From the NCBI GenBank assembly GCA_964371035.1, contig CAYJLG010000001.1, positions 124,001-188,000 on the forward strand: 64,000 bases of DNA. Reading direction: 5' to 3'. The DNA is from UBA1535 sp964371035 (GTDB lineage Bacteria; Bacillota; Clostridia; Tissierellales; Sedimentibacteraceae). Below the pieces are notes generated by a model that was not told the origin of the DNA, did not search any database, and saw only the letters and a program-made list of their open reading frames with translations. Position numbers and translations under genes: made by a program. This document shows, in pieces, positions 18,441 through 26,801 of this stretch. Position 1 is the first letter of the stretch, and every line of letters starts with the position of its first letter.

Positions 18441-20201
18441 ATGGCTTTAGACGGAATAGTTTTACATAGTATTACAGAAGAATTAAAAAACAATCTTATA
18501 GGCGGTCGAGTAGACAAAATACATCAACCACAAAATGATGAAATAACTATATCTATTAGAAATAATTCTACAAATTTTAAATTATTATTAACATCAAATA
18601 GTAGTAGTCCAAGAATTCATTTTACTCAACTAGCCAGAAAAAACCCTGATCAAGCTCCAATGTTTTGTATGCTTTTAAGAAAACATCTATATGGATCTAA
18701 GATTATAAATATTTCACAAATTTCACTTGATAGAATAGTTGAAATAACTTTTGAATGCAAAGATGAATTAAAAACGACAGTTAAAAAATCTCTTATAATC
18801 GAAATTATGGGAAAACACAGTAACATCATCTTTTTGAACAGTGATACAAAAATAATTATAGATTCTGTTAAGAGGGTCTCAGAAAATATGAGTAGTGTTA
18901 GACAAATATACCCTGGCATACCTTATGTCTTACCTCCTTCTCAAGATAAGCTAAATCCTCTTGAAATAGATAAAGAAAATTTTTTAATGTCATTAAAAGA
19001 TAAAAACAGAGGCACCCTCATCTACAACTTTTTATACAAAACTTTTATGGGATTTAGTCCATTAATAAGCAAGGAATTATGTTTCACAGCAAATATTAAT
19101 GAGAGTTTTGCTCTAGATGAACTAAGCTTAGATGACGAACAAAGGTTATATGACAAATTTTCTGTTTTAGTCGAAAAAATCAACAATAATGTTTATATTC
19201 CAAGTATTTATAGCAATCATTCAACTAACATATATGATTTTCATTGTTTACATATCGATTATTATGTAAACGAAAAGGTAGAAAATTTCGATTCTATGAG
19301 TTTGTTATTGGATATATTTTATTACGAACTTGATAATAAAAATAGGATAAATCAAAAAGTTCATAGCCTTTTAAAAAGCATAACTACAAAACTAGAACGA
19401 GATAAAAAGAAATTAGAAAAACAAAAAAATGAACTTTTAAGTGCCGAAGATAGAGAAAAATATAAAATTTATGGCGATTTGATCATCTCAAATTTACACG
19501 TAGAACCTATAGATGGTACATTGACAGTAGTTAATTATTATGATCCTGATCAAAGCGAGATAACCATCCCTTTAGATAAAAAACTAAGCAGCTTATCCCT
19601 AAACTCACAAAAATATTATAAGCGCTACAACAAGCTTAAATCTGCAGAAGAAGAACTATTAAAACTGATAGACTCTACTTCATTAGACATAGAGTATTTA
19701 GAAAATATATTGTTTGCTATAGAATCTTGTAAGACTACAGATGATTTAGATTTAATATATGAAGAATTATCAAAGGAAGGCTTTATTAATCGATACAAAG
19801 CACCGAAAAACACTTCTAAATCTAAAAATGAGATCTTAACATATTTATCTTCTTTTGGGCATGAAATCTTAGTTGGAAAAAATAATATTCAAAATGAATT
19901 AATTTCATTTAAACAAGCTAAAAAAGATGATTTTTGGTTTCATGCTAAAGGAATTCCAGGCTCACATGTAATTATTCGTACAAATGGAGATGAGTTAGAA
20001 GACATCGAATACATGGAAGCGGCAGCAGTGGCGGCTCACTATAGTAAAGGTAAAAACAACGCTCTAGTAGAGATTGATTATACTAAAAAACAAAACTTAA
20101 AAAAGCCACCTGGATCAAAACCTGGATATGTTATTTACGATACAAATTATTCTATGAATATTTCTCCTGATATTTCTAAGTTGAAAATTAAAGAAGATTG
20201 A
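18441..20201 (+). CDS. rqcH: Ribosome-associated quality control protein RqcH (NFACT family)
   Basis: Binds split 50S subunits with stalled peptidyl-tRNA and recruits tRNA-Ala to add alanine tails. The 586 residues contain NFACT-N (about 1-200), a middle helical region with a coiled coil (about 300-420) and the NFACT-R block DFWFHAKGIPGSHVIIR near residue 495. Older annotations call it fibronectin-binding protein A. It is divergent from the yicC operon. Confidence 0.92.
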   Translation: MALDGIVLHSITEELKNNLIGGRVDKIHQPQNDEITISIRNNSTNFKLLLTSNSSSPRIHFTQLARKNPDQAPMFCMLLRKHLYGSKIINISQISLDRIVEITFECKDELKTTVKKSLIIEIMGKHSNIIFLNSDTKIIIDSVKRVSENMSSVRQIYPGIPYVLPPSQDKLNPLEIDKENFLMSLKDKNRGTLIYNFLYKTFMGFSPLISKELCFTANINESFALDELSLDDEQRLYDKFSVLVEKINNNVYIPSIYSNHSTNIYDFHCLHIDYYVNEKVENFDSMSLLLDIFYYELDNKNRINQKVHSLLKSITTKLERDKKKLEKQKNELLSAEDREKYKIYGDLIISNLHVEPIDGTLTVVNYYDPDQSEITIPLDKKLSSLSLNSQKYYKRYNKLKSAEEELLKLIDSTSLDIEYLENILFAIESCKTTDDLDLIYEELSKEGFINRYKAPKNTSKSKNEILTYLSSFGHEILVGKNNIQNELISFKQAKKDDFWFHAKGIPGSHVIIRTNGDELEDIEYMEAAAVAAHYSKGKNNALVEIDYTKKQNLKKPPGSKPGYVIYDTNYSMNISPDISKLKIKED

Positions 20202-20212
20202 CAAGTACAAAA

Positions 20213-20254
20213 TAAAAAAATGACCTATCACTCTAGTTATATAGTGATAGGTCA
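20213..20254. terminator. Bidirectional terminator between rqcH and perR
   Basis: TGACCTATCACT (20221-20232) pairs with AGTGATAGGTCA (20243-20254). The A run at 20213-20220 gives a strong T tail for the minus-strand perR transcript, whose stop codon starts two bases away. Confidence 0.8.
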
Positions 20255-20255
20255 T

Positions 20256-20642
20256 TTAATTATCATTCCTACATTCTTCACATATGCCTTTAAACACAAT
20301 TTCATGTTTAAATACATCATATCCAGTTAGTTTGGCAATTTCATTGTCTAATTTTTTAGCATACTCTAACTCTACGTCAATAAATTCGCCACAATCGACA
20401 CATTTAATATGGTAATGATCTCCCAATGTATGATCAAATCGATCTGCAGCGTCAGGTACTGAAATTTTCAATAAATTTCCAGTTTCAGATAATGAATTTA
20501 AGTTTCTATATACTGTTCCCCTGCTAATACTAGGGTGCATCTTGTTGACCTTGTTATACACGTCATCTGCTGTAGGATGATTTGCCAACTCTTTAACTGC
20601 ATCTAGAACTAATCTAGACTGAATTGTATTTCTTTTTTTCAT
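20256..20642 (-). CDS. perR: Fur-family repressor, probably PerR
   Basis: A 128-residue metal-dependent repressor. The winged helix is in the first 80 residues (SRGTVYRNLNSL); zinc-binding CVDC (about 95-98) and CEEC (about 122-125) pairs and HYH metal residues follow. PerR rather than Fur or Zur is suggested by the rubrerythrin gene directly upstream on the same strand and by the lack of iron-uptake genes. Peroxide sensing is inferred. Confidence 0.82.
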   Translation of the reverse strand: MKKRNTIQSRLVLDAVKELANHPTADDVYNKVNKMHPSISRGTVYRNLNSLSETGNLLKISVPDAADRFDHTLGDHYHIKCVDCGEFIDVELEYAKKLDNEIAKLTGYDVFKHEIVFKGICEECRNDN

Positions 20643-20679
20643 GATATTTCACTTTCTTCATAGATATACTATATTGTAA

Positions 20680-20699
20680 AGGGCGGATATATATCCGCC
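20680..20699 (-). terminator. Perfect 20-bp palindrome between rubrerythrin and perR
   Basis: GGGCGGATAT-ATATCCGCCC folds into a GC-rich hairpin 31 bases after the rubrerythrin stop, followed on the minus strand by TTTACAAT. The weak T tail suggests partial termination, letting some transcripts reach perR. Confidence 0.6.
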
Positions 20700-20730
20700 C
20701 AAAACATCTATATATAATAATGTTTATTTA

Positions 20731-21276
20731 TTATCCAAAATATCTCTTTAATAAACCTTCAAAAGCTTTACCGTGTCTTGCTTCATCTCTAGCCATTTCA
20801 TGAACTGTATCATGAATTGCATCAAGGTTTAATTTTTTAGCTAAAGCAGCTAATTCGAATTTACCAGCAGTTGCTCCGTGCTCTGCATCAACTCTTAATT
20901 CAAGGTTTTTCTTAGTAGAATCACATACTACTTCGCCTAATAATTCTGCAAATTTAGCTGCGTGTTCTGCTTCTTCCCATGCTGCCTTTTCCCAGTATAA
21001 TCCGATTTCAGGATATCCTTCTCTATGAGCAACTCTTGACATTGCTAAGTACATACCTACTTCTGTACACTCACCTTCGAAGTTAGCTCTTAAACCTTTG
21101 ATTACTTCCTCATCAACACCTTTAGCAACTCCTACAACATGCTCAGCAGCCCAAGTTTTTTCTCCTGTAGCCATTTCTTCAAACTTATCAGATCCAACCT
21201 TACATAGTGGACATTCTGCTGGTGCAGCATCTCCTTCATGAACATATCCACAAACCTTACATACAAACTTTTTCAT
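20731..21276 (-). CDS. rbr: Rubrerythrin
   Basis: Di-iron NADH-dependent peroxidase protecting anaerobes from peroxide. In this protein the rubredoxin domain comes first (FVCKVCGYVHEG and CPLCKVG, residues 1-35) and the ferritin-like four-helix domain follows with its EXXH metal ligands (EEAEHAAKF, MARDEARHG). This reversed domain order is known in clostridial reverse rubrerythrins. The ATG at 21276 is chosen because GGAGG lies eight bases before it; the longer TTG reading includes that ribosome site. Confidence 0.92.
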   Translation of the reverse strand: MKKFVCKVCGYVHEGDAAPAECPLCKVGSDKFEEMATGEKTWAAEHVVGVAKGVDEEVIKGLRANFEGECTEVGMYLAMSRVAHREGYPEIGLYWEKAAWEEAEHAAKFAELLGEVVCDSTKKNLELRVDAEHGATAGKFELAALAKKLNLDAIHDTVHEMARDEARHGKAFEGLLKRYFG

Positions 21277-21329
21277 TTTAAAATCCTCCAAAATTATATT
21301 TTTTATTTTTAGTTAAATAATTTATTAAT

Positions 21330-21373
21330 TTAAATCTTAATAGGATTATATCTTAATAAGGAATAATTGTCAA
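21330..21373 (-). promoter_or_regulatory. Rubrerythrin promoter with a direct repeat over -10
   Basis: Minus strand TTGACA (21373-21368), 17-bp spacer, TATAAT (21350-21345). TATTAAGATATAA and TATTAAGATTTAA form a direct repeat, 17 bp apart, across and below -10 (21359-21330). A regulator such as PerR may bind here, but the match to a PerR box is poor. Confidence 0.65.
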
Positions 21374-21422
21374 TAGTTTTTTTAAAAAATTTTTAATTTT
21401 TTAAATTGTTCGTTTATTTTAT

Positions 21423-21669
21423 GTTACTACTCACAGTCGATGTCTGAAGTTAAAAGGAAAAAATAATTAAATATGGAAGCCTTATGTAGATTGGATTAAG
21501 TTGTGTGATAGTTTTATAAGCGTTTTAGTCATCTTTGGCTTAGCCCTAAAAATATACTGCGTTATGACTTTGCGAATAAAACTACACCTACAACTTCCCA
21601 ATTGGAGTACCAGCGACAGATTTTATTATTTTTTCCCTTGGGATGCATATGTTAGCTGTGAATAGTAAC
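21423..21669 (-). repeat. MITE-like repeat, copy A (247 bp, intact)
   Basis: Noncoding element with terminal inverted repeats GTTACTAYTCACAG / CTGTGAATAGTAAC and subterminal repeats of ATTTTATTATTTTTTCC. It is flanked by a perfect 8-bp duplication TATTTTAT (21415-21422 and 21670-21677). Opposite orientation to copy B. The centre carries nested complementary pairs, so the whole unit is an imperfect foldback. No transposase is encoded. The stretch 21277-21770 otherwise holds only the rubrerythrin and ung promoter regions. Confidence 0.88.
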
Positions 21670-21770
21670 TATTTTATACCCCGTTTGAAACTAAATAAAC
21701 AAAATTTTATTGTATAAATATATAATATTTGTTATCATAAATATATACTATAATTTAAGGAGTGTCTATT

Positions 21771-22445
21771 TTGATTAACTTTGACAATGATTGGCAGGAA
21801 ATAATAAAAGATGAATTTGAAACAGATTACTATAAATCTTTGCGCTCATTTTTAATTGAAGAATATAAGACAAAAGTGATTTATCCAAACATGCACGATA
21901 TTTTTAACGCCTTGCATTATACACCATATAAAGACGTAAAAATCTTACTACTTGGACAAGATCCGTATCATGGTGAAAACCAAGCTCATGGACTTAGTTT
22001 TTCTGTATTGCATGGAGTAAAAACTCCCCCATCTTTGCGCAACATGTATAAAGAGCTAAGTACTGATTTAGGTTGTTATATTCCTAATAATGGCTACTTG
22101 AAAAAATGGGCAGATCAGGGAGTAATGCTTTTAAATACAGCGCTTACTGTACAGGCTGACAATGCAAATTCACACCAAGGCAAAGGCTGGGAAATCTTCA
22201 CAGACAAAATTATTTCTTTGCTAAATGACCGTGAAGATCCTGTCGTTTTCATACTTTGGGGCAATAATGCAAGAGCTAAGACAAAACTCATAACGAACAA
22301 ACGACACCATATAATTCAATCCGCGCATCCAAGCCCCCTATCCGCTTCAAGAGGATTTTTTGGAAGTAAACCGTTTTCAAAATCAAACGAATTTTTAAAG
22401 TCAATAGGTAAAAATCCTATAGACTGGCAAATTGAAAATATTTAG
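21771..22445 (+). CDS. ung: Uracil-DNA glycosylase, family 1
   Basis: Removes uracil from DNA in base excision repair. It has the water-activating GQDPYHGENQAHGLSFSV motif near residue 60 and the DNA-intercalation loop HPSPLS near residue 185. The start is placed at TTG 21771, because AAGGAG at 21757-21762 is eight bases upstream; a GTG at 21762 overlaps this site and would leave no spacing. The gene sits between two inverted MITE copies, and copy B begins at the last base of its TAG stop. Confidence 0.93.
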   Translation: MINFDNDWQEIIKDEFETDYYKSLRSFLIEEYKTKVIYPNMHDIFNALHYTPYKDVKILLLGQDPYHGENQAHGLSFSVLHGVKTPPSLRNMYKELSTDLGCYIPNNGYLKKWADQGVMLLNTALTVQADNANSHQGKGWEIFTDKIISLLNDREDPVVFILWGNNARAKTKLITNKRHHIIQSAHPSPLSASRGFFGSKPFSKSNEFLKSIGKNPIDWQIENI

Positions 22446-22685
22446 TTGATTTTCACTGTCAATATAGGTATCCCTATGGAAAAAATAATAAAATCTGTCG
22501 CCGGTACTCCAATTGGGAAGTTGTAAAGTTCAGTTTTATTCGCAAAGTCATAACGCAGTATATTTTTAGGGCTAAGCCATAAGATGACTATAACGCTCTT
22601 AAAACTTCACACAACTTAATCCAATCTCCATAAGGCATCCATATTTTATTATTTTTTCCTTTTAACATTAGACATCAATAGTAAC
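22445..22685 (+). repeat. MITE-like repeat, copy B (241 bp)
   Basis: Same family as copy A in the opposite orientation: left end GTTGATTTTCACTGTC (diverged), right end ATCAATAGTAAC. Flanks AATATTTA (22437-22444) and AATATATA (22686-22693) match in seven of eight bases, an eroded target duplication. The insertion point falls inside the ung stop codon, which is restored by the first G of the element. Confidence 0.85.
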
Positions 22686-22723
22686 AATATATAGCTACTA
22701 TCACAAATAAAAAGGAGATTATC

Positions 22724-23458
22724 ATGAACCAAACAATCAAAGAAATATTTGAAAGAAAATCAGTAAGAGTTTTTGAAGACAAAGCAATCGAAAAAGAAAA
22801 AAAAGAAATCATACTTCAATCAGCAATACAAGCGCCTACAGCAGGCAATATGTCTCTCTATTCTATTTTAGATATAACAGATCAAACCATAAAAGATAGA
22901 TTAGTAATAACTTGTGACAATCAGCCATTTATTGCAAAAGCACCTTTAGTGTTAGTTTTTTTAGCTGATTATGCTAAATGGCACACTACATTTACACAAG
23001 TTGAAGATGTAGTCAGAAAACCAGGTTCAGGAGATTTGTTTTTAGCCATTTCTGATACATTAATAGCAGCTCAAAATGCCGTAGTCGCTGCAGAATCAAT
23101 GGGAATTGGTTCTTGTTATATAGGTGATGTATTAGAACGATATGAAATCCATAAAGAGTTATTCAAATTACCTAAACACGTAGTTCCAATAGCAATGGTT
23201 GTATTTGGATACCCTACTCAACAACAAAAGGATAGAATCAAGCCTTCAAGATATACTATAGAAGATTTAGTTTATGAAAATACTTACGACATATCTAAAC
23301 CTGAAAAACACATAGATATGATTTCTGTTAGAAATGAAAAACAAGGTGATGAGCTAGTTCAATTTTTAAAAGCATTTTGCAAAAGAAAATACAACAGTGA
23401 ATTTTCAGAAGAAATGACTAGATCAGTCGATGAAATCATTAAAGATTGGAATATCTAA
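22724..23458 (+). CDS. Nitroreductase-family flavoprotein (NfsA/FRP type)
   Basis: FMN-dependent NAD(P)H oxidoreductase of 244 residues. The N-terminus RKSVRVFEDKAI and AIQAPTAGNMSLYS bind FMN phosphate; GIGSCYIGDVLE near residue 125 and VVFGYPTQQQKDRIKPSR are typical of the NfsA/Frp subgroup. The physiological electron acceptor cannot be told from sequence. AAAAGGAG is well placed before the ATG. Downstream is a strong bidirectional terminator. Confidence 0.88.
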   Translation: MNQTIKEIFERKSVRVFEDKAIEKEKKEIILQSAIQAPTAGNMSLYSILDITDQTIKDRLVITCDNQPFIAKAPLVLVFLADYAKWHTTFTQVEDVVRKPGSGDLFLAISDTLIAAQNAVVAAESMGIGSCYIGDVLERYEIHKELFKLPKHVVPIAMVVFGYPTQQQKDRIKPSRYTIEDLVYENTYDISKPEKHIDMISVRNEKQGDELVQFLKAFCKRKYNSEFSEEMTRSVDEIIKDWNI

Positions 23459-23490
23459 ATATATTAATTGTCAATTTATAGATAAAAAAA

Positions 23491-23521
23491 GGCTGTCAAA
23501 ATATTATTTTGACAGTCTTTT
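23491..23521. terminator. Bidirectional terminator
   Basis: GGCTGTCAAAAT pairs with ATTTTGACAGTC, followed by TTTT on plus and by seven T on the minus strand. It ends the nitroreductase transcript and the converging lipoprotein gene. Confidence 0.85.
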
Positions 23522-23532
23522 CGTAATAAATA

Positions 23533-24216
23533 TTATTGTGTTATATCTCTTATAGTTACATCATCATAAGTATAACTATCACCTATGAATTTTGTAAAAC
23601 ATTCTCTTATAAGAGTTTCAGCTTCTTCAAAATCTTTAGCATCTGTTAAAGGTTGATTCACTGTTACATGACCTGTTATTGTGACTATATCTTGTCCTGT
23701 TTCATAAATTGTGGTTATACCAATTATATTGTTATCATAAACAAATATATATATTAAATCTTCATCTAAGTATTCATAATAAACAGAATTCCTTGCTGTT
23801 GCGCTCTCTGTTATTTGTGAGAATCCACCATACTGCGAATCCAGTGTTCCAATATCGTAAAAAAGGTAACTAAGCCCTGTAAAATCCTCTTTCAAAGATA
23901 TCAGTTTTTCTTCTTCTGAAAATTCAATTCCTAATTCGTTCAACATATTTTCTGAAAGTGTCTCTTTATAACCTGCTATTTCATACACAGTTTTTGGATT
24001 GCTAAAATCAAGGTTTTCAAGCATCACCGTTGTTTCTTCACTAAAACTTGGATATCTCTCAATAAGCATATTCAGATAATCCTCATTATCTAACAAGATG
24101 GCAATATCTGTCAAACTATAAAGGCTATAATCATACAAAGATGCACTTACAGGTGCACATGCACTAAAAACGGCCATTGTGAAAATTAAAATTGCTAAAA
24201 CTAATATTTTTCTCAT
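23533..24216 (-). CDS. Lipoprotein of unknown function
   Basis: A 227-residue protein with a signal peptide and lipobox FSACAP (Cys near residue 20), so it should be lipid-anchored outside the membrane. The rest is acidic and beta-rich with no motif I recognise. AAGGAGG precedes the ATG. It lies 60 bases after the 492-residue anchored protein on the same strand and may share its transcript. Confidence 0.75.
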   Translation of the reverse strand: MRKILVLAILIFTMAVFSACAPVSASLYDYSLYSLTDIAILLDNEDYLNMLIERYPSFSEETTVMLENLDFSNPKTVYEIAGYKETLSENMLNELGIEFSEEEKLISLKEDFTGLSYLFYDIGTLDSQYGGFSQITESATARNSVYYEYLDEDLIYIFVYDNNIIGITTIYETGQDIVTITGHVTVNQPLTDAKDFEEAETLIRECFTKFIGDSYTYDDVTIRDITQ

Positions 24217-24276
24217 ACCTTCCTCCTTAAATTCATTTATATGAATTTTAACACATTTTATGCAAAAGTCAATGCT

Positions 24277-25755
24277 TTAATTTCTATTTCCTATAATTCT
24301 AACGCTTAACGGATTAGATCCAAAAATACCTAAATTATTATACCACTCTTCTTGCTTTCTATTTGTCAAACTATTAGTATATTTCGCAGCAAAATCAAGG
24401 CCATTTTCATCATAAACCAACAAAAAGTTTTCAAATCCATAAGTATCTTGTTCGTAAAATACTATAGCTAATCGTTGTCCATCATAATCTACAGATATAT
24501 GATCGATATCTATATTTTTTGTAACAGATTCTAATTCAAGCAAATTGTCGGTCAATTTCAAATTGAAATTTCCATCAACCTCTTCTAACAATACAAAATC
24601 ATTATTTTCAAACAGTACAAATATAAAATTTGTTCCTACTTTAATACTATTTATATTTTGCTCTGCTTTATCTCTTATCATAATTTTTTGGATTTCTTCG
24701 CCTGAGTTCGTATCTACGACAGTCATATATATAACCTCTGATTCTTCTGAAAACAAGAATAATTTTGTCCCATCATGATTACTCACAAGCTCCAACACAG
24801 ATACATCTTTGTCATCGTCTATCTCATATAGTATAGTCATGTTATTTACTTCTAAATATGCATTCGTATGAACAGTCCAGTCTAAAATGTTTTGTGTTGC
24901 ATTTTTTGTTTTATCAGTTTTATAAGGTATCTTATAAATTTTCAAGTCACTAGGTATGATACTTATATAGTCAGGATTACTGTCATGGATGAAATTATTT
25001 TTAGTATAATGAGAATAAGAAATATTATTAGCAAAAGTAGTATATATATATTCATCAGTCATAGCGCCCACGGTATGAAAAGAAGTAAAAGTGTCAAGGC
25101 TATTAATAAAAAAAGTATGTTCAAGAATATTTCCCATATCATCCTTTGTTACAGTAATCAAGCCTTCACCATAATCTATAGGAGCATCCATATTAAAAAC
25201 ATCAGTTATATCATACGCATTAGTCTTATTTTGAGTTATCCAAAACGAGTAAAATTCATCATTGTAATAAGCTTCAGCTGATGTAATAGCATACGGAATG
25301 GTCATATAAAAAGTTCTTAAATCAACCGCTTCTTTTTTAGTCTCTCCATTTTTTGTATCGTCTGCTACTTTCTTCATTAGATCCTCGAACTCATCGCTTG
25401 AAAATTCATATCCTTTATATGCTATATCTTCAATATTTATTGTTGCACTAGGTACTATGTATGATAAACCTAATCTCTCTGTAGAAAACATATACTCAGA
25501 AGTAGTATCAACTAAATTTTCTGTTGTATTTTCAATATATACTCCTGGTGAAAAATCTATATCCCATGTCATATGGTTTATATAATCTAATTTCGTATTT
25601 ATACTAATACCTTCAGCACTTATATTATCTCCAAACAATATAGTCTCTTTTACTAATACTTGATTTTCTGTACTTGAAAAATAATTATAAAAACATACGA
25701 AAGTCACCATTGAAAGTAGTACAAATGTAATAAAAAAAGTTAAAGTTTTTTTCAT
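24277..25755 (-). CDS. Membrane-anchored extracytoplasmic protein, paralogue of 43287-44756
   Basis: A 492-residue protein with one N-terminal membrane segment (about 5-27) and a large outside domain. It shares length, the opening FGDNISAEGISINT pattern (FGDIKHAEGINIRT in the paralogue) and C-terminal LAIVFYE/IAILSFE segments with the protein ending the ABC operon at 43-45 kb. The C-terminal half looks like a beta-propeller-type sensor, but this is a guess. It overlaps the permease gene by four bases, so the two are coupled. Function unknown; it probably assists or senses for an ABC exporter. Confidence 0.7.
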   Translation of the reverse strand: MKKTLTFFITFVLLSMVTFVCFYNYFSSTENQVLVKETILFGDNISAEGISINTKLDYINHMTWDIDFSPGVYIENTTENLVDTTSEYMFSTERLGLSYIVPSATINIEDIAYKGYEFSSDEFEDLMKKVADDTKNGETKKEAVDLRTFYMTIPYAITSAEAYYNDEFYSFWITQNKTNAYDITDVFNMDAPIDYGEGLITVTKDDMGNILEHTFFINSLDTFTSFHTVGAMTDEYIYTTFANNISYSHYTKNNFIHDSNPDYISIIPSDLKIYKIPYKTDKTKNATQNILDWTVHTNAYLEVNNMTILYEIDDDKDVSVLELVSNHDGTKLFLFSEESEVIYMTVVDTNSGEEIQKIMIRDKAEQNINSIKVGTNFIFVLFENNDFVLLEEVDGNFNLKLTDNLLELESVTKNIDIDHISVDYDGQRLAIVFYEQDTYGFENFLLVYDENGLDFAAKYTNSLTNRKQEEWYNNLGIFGSNPLSVRIIGNRN

Positions 25756-26492
25756 TCTACCAACTCCTTATAATTAATCTCGTTCATCTTTTCAATCTTT
25801 GGTTTTTTCTTCGCTTTAGCTATAAAAACTACGATTCCACTAATCAATAAAACAAAACCTATGATCGCAAGTATTTCATATATATTGCCTATGCTATCAC
25901 TAACTAAAAATATAAGAAAAAGCAAATAAAATCTTGCTATAGTAAAAGTTTTATTGAAATTAATACTACAAAAAATTAGTACTAATAAAACAATCAAATA
26001 ATCTAAATGATGATTGAACTTAAACATTACCGACAGCCAATTATTTGTATATGTAGCTAAGAAAAACTCTTGTATATCTAATATTGAAGTACCTGTAAAA
26101 ACTTTATAAATATAGTACATTCCGATTGCAGTTAGGCCTTGTATGGCTAAATATAATAACATACAAATGAATTTATATATTGAACAAATTGTATTGAAAA
26201 CATATCTTTTTACATTCAATCGCATAACTGTCAGCTCAGCATTGTTTTTTGCCGAGTTTACATCCTTAACACCTATAATTATTAGACCTCCGATACAAAT
26301 ATACTCTATATAACTACTGTCTAAAAAATATACAAAATGTGAAATATTAGTAGCCAGTGAAGATAAATCAGTTTGATTAATTACAAAAACAAATGCGCAT
26401 ATTTGAATTATCGGGATAAAAATCATTATGGCTAAATCATAGCGAAACGAAGATTTAACATTTAGTCCAAGTATAGACATATACTTTTTCAT
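25752..26492 (-). CDS. ABC-2-like membrane protein, paralogue of 41072-41839
   Basis: A 246-residue protein with about six membrane segments. It resembles the permease at 41072-41839 in length, topology and its pairing with the 490-residue anchored protein. No ATPase or regulator gene accompanies it here. Its promoter carries the same operator as the 40.6-kb operon, so the two should be co-regulated and this permease may borrow the ATPase encoded there. GGAG precedes the ATG. Confidence 0.7.
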   Translation of the reverse strand: MKKYMSILGLNVKSSFRYDLAIMIFIPIIQICAFVFVINQTDLSSLATNISHFVYFLDSSYIEYICIGGLIIIGVKDVNSAKNNAELTVMRLNVKRYVFNTICSIYKFICMLLYLAIQGLTAIGMYYIYKVFTGTSILDIQEFFLATYTNNWLSVMFKFNHHLDYLIVLLVLIFCSINFNKTFTIARFYLLFLIFLVSDSIGNIYEILAIIGFVLLISGIVVFIAKAKKKPKIEKMNEINYKELVE

Positions 26493-26801
26493 TTCAATTT
26501 TCTCCTTTGAAAAATTTTATTAAACTATGTGATAACACTTATCTCAAATAATACTATTTGATTAATACTATTAACTGTATCATATCATTAATACAGTTCT
26601 TTGTCAATAAAAATAAATATATATACAAAAAAATGCAACAACGTCTTTGTATACAATATAAACAAGTGTAACTTCACGCATGGTTTTCATGGCAAAATCA
26701 ACATTTTTTTTAATTATTACAACAACATTATTGCACTTTTTCTATAAACTTTAACTTTCATATATTTTTTCAATATTTCAATTTTTTACAATCAAAAGAA
26801 A
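26493..26801. other. Intergenic region
   Basis: The left half holds the promoter and operator of the 25752-26492 gene. From about 26610 to 26801 it is AT-rich noncoding sequence downstream of the phosphonate operon; I see no clear terminator or open frame there. Confidence 0.6.
26573..26607 (-). promoter_or_regulatory. Promoter with GntR/YtrA-type operator
   Basis: Minus strand TTGACA (26607-26602), 17-bp spacer, TATGAT (26584-26579). The inverted repeat AACTGTAT-N10-ATACAGTT (26573-26598) covers spacer and -10. The same repeat with the same placement controls the operon at 40.6 kb, which encodes the GntR regulator. Confidence 0.88.

Noticed and set aside
21345..21373. PerR box over the rubrerythrin promoter
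   Set aside because: Only about 9 of 14 positions fit the known consensus, too weak for a claim; the direct repeat there is reported instead.
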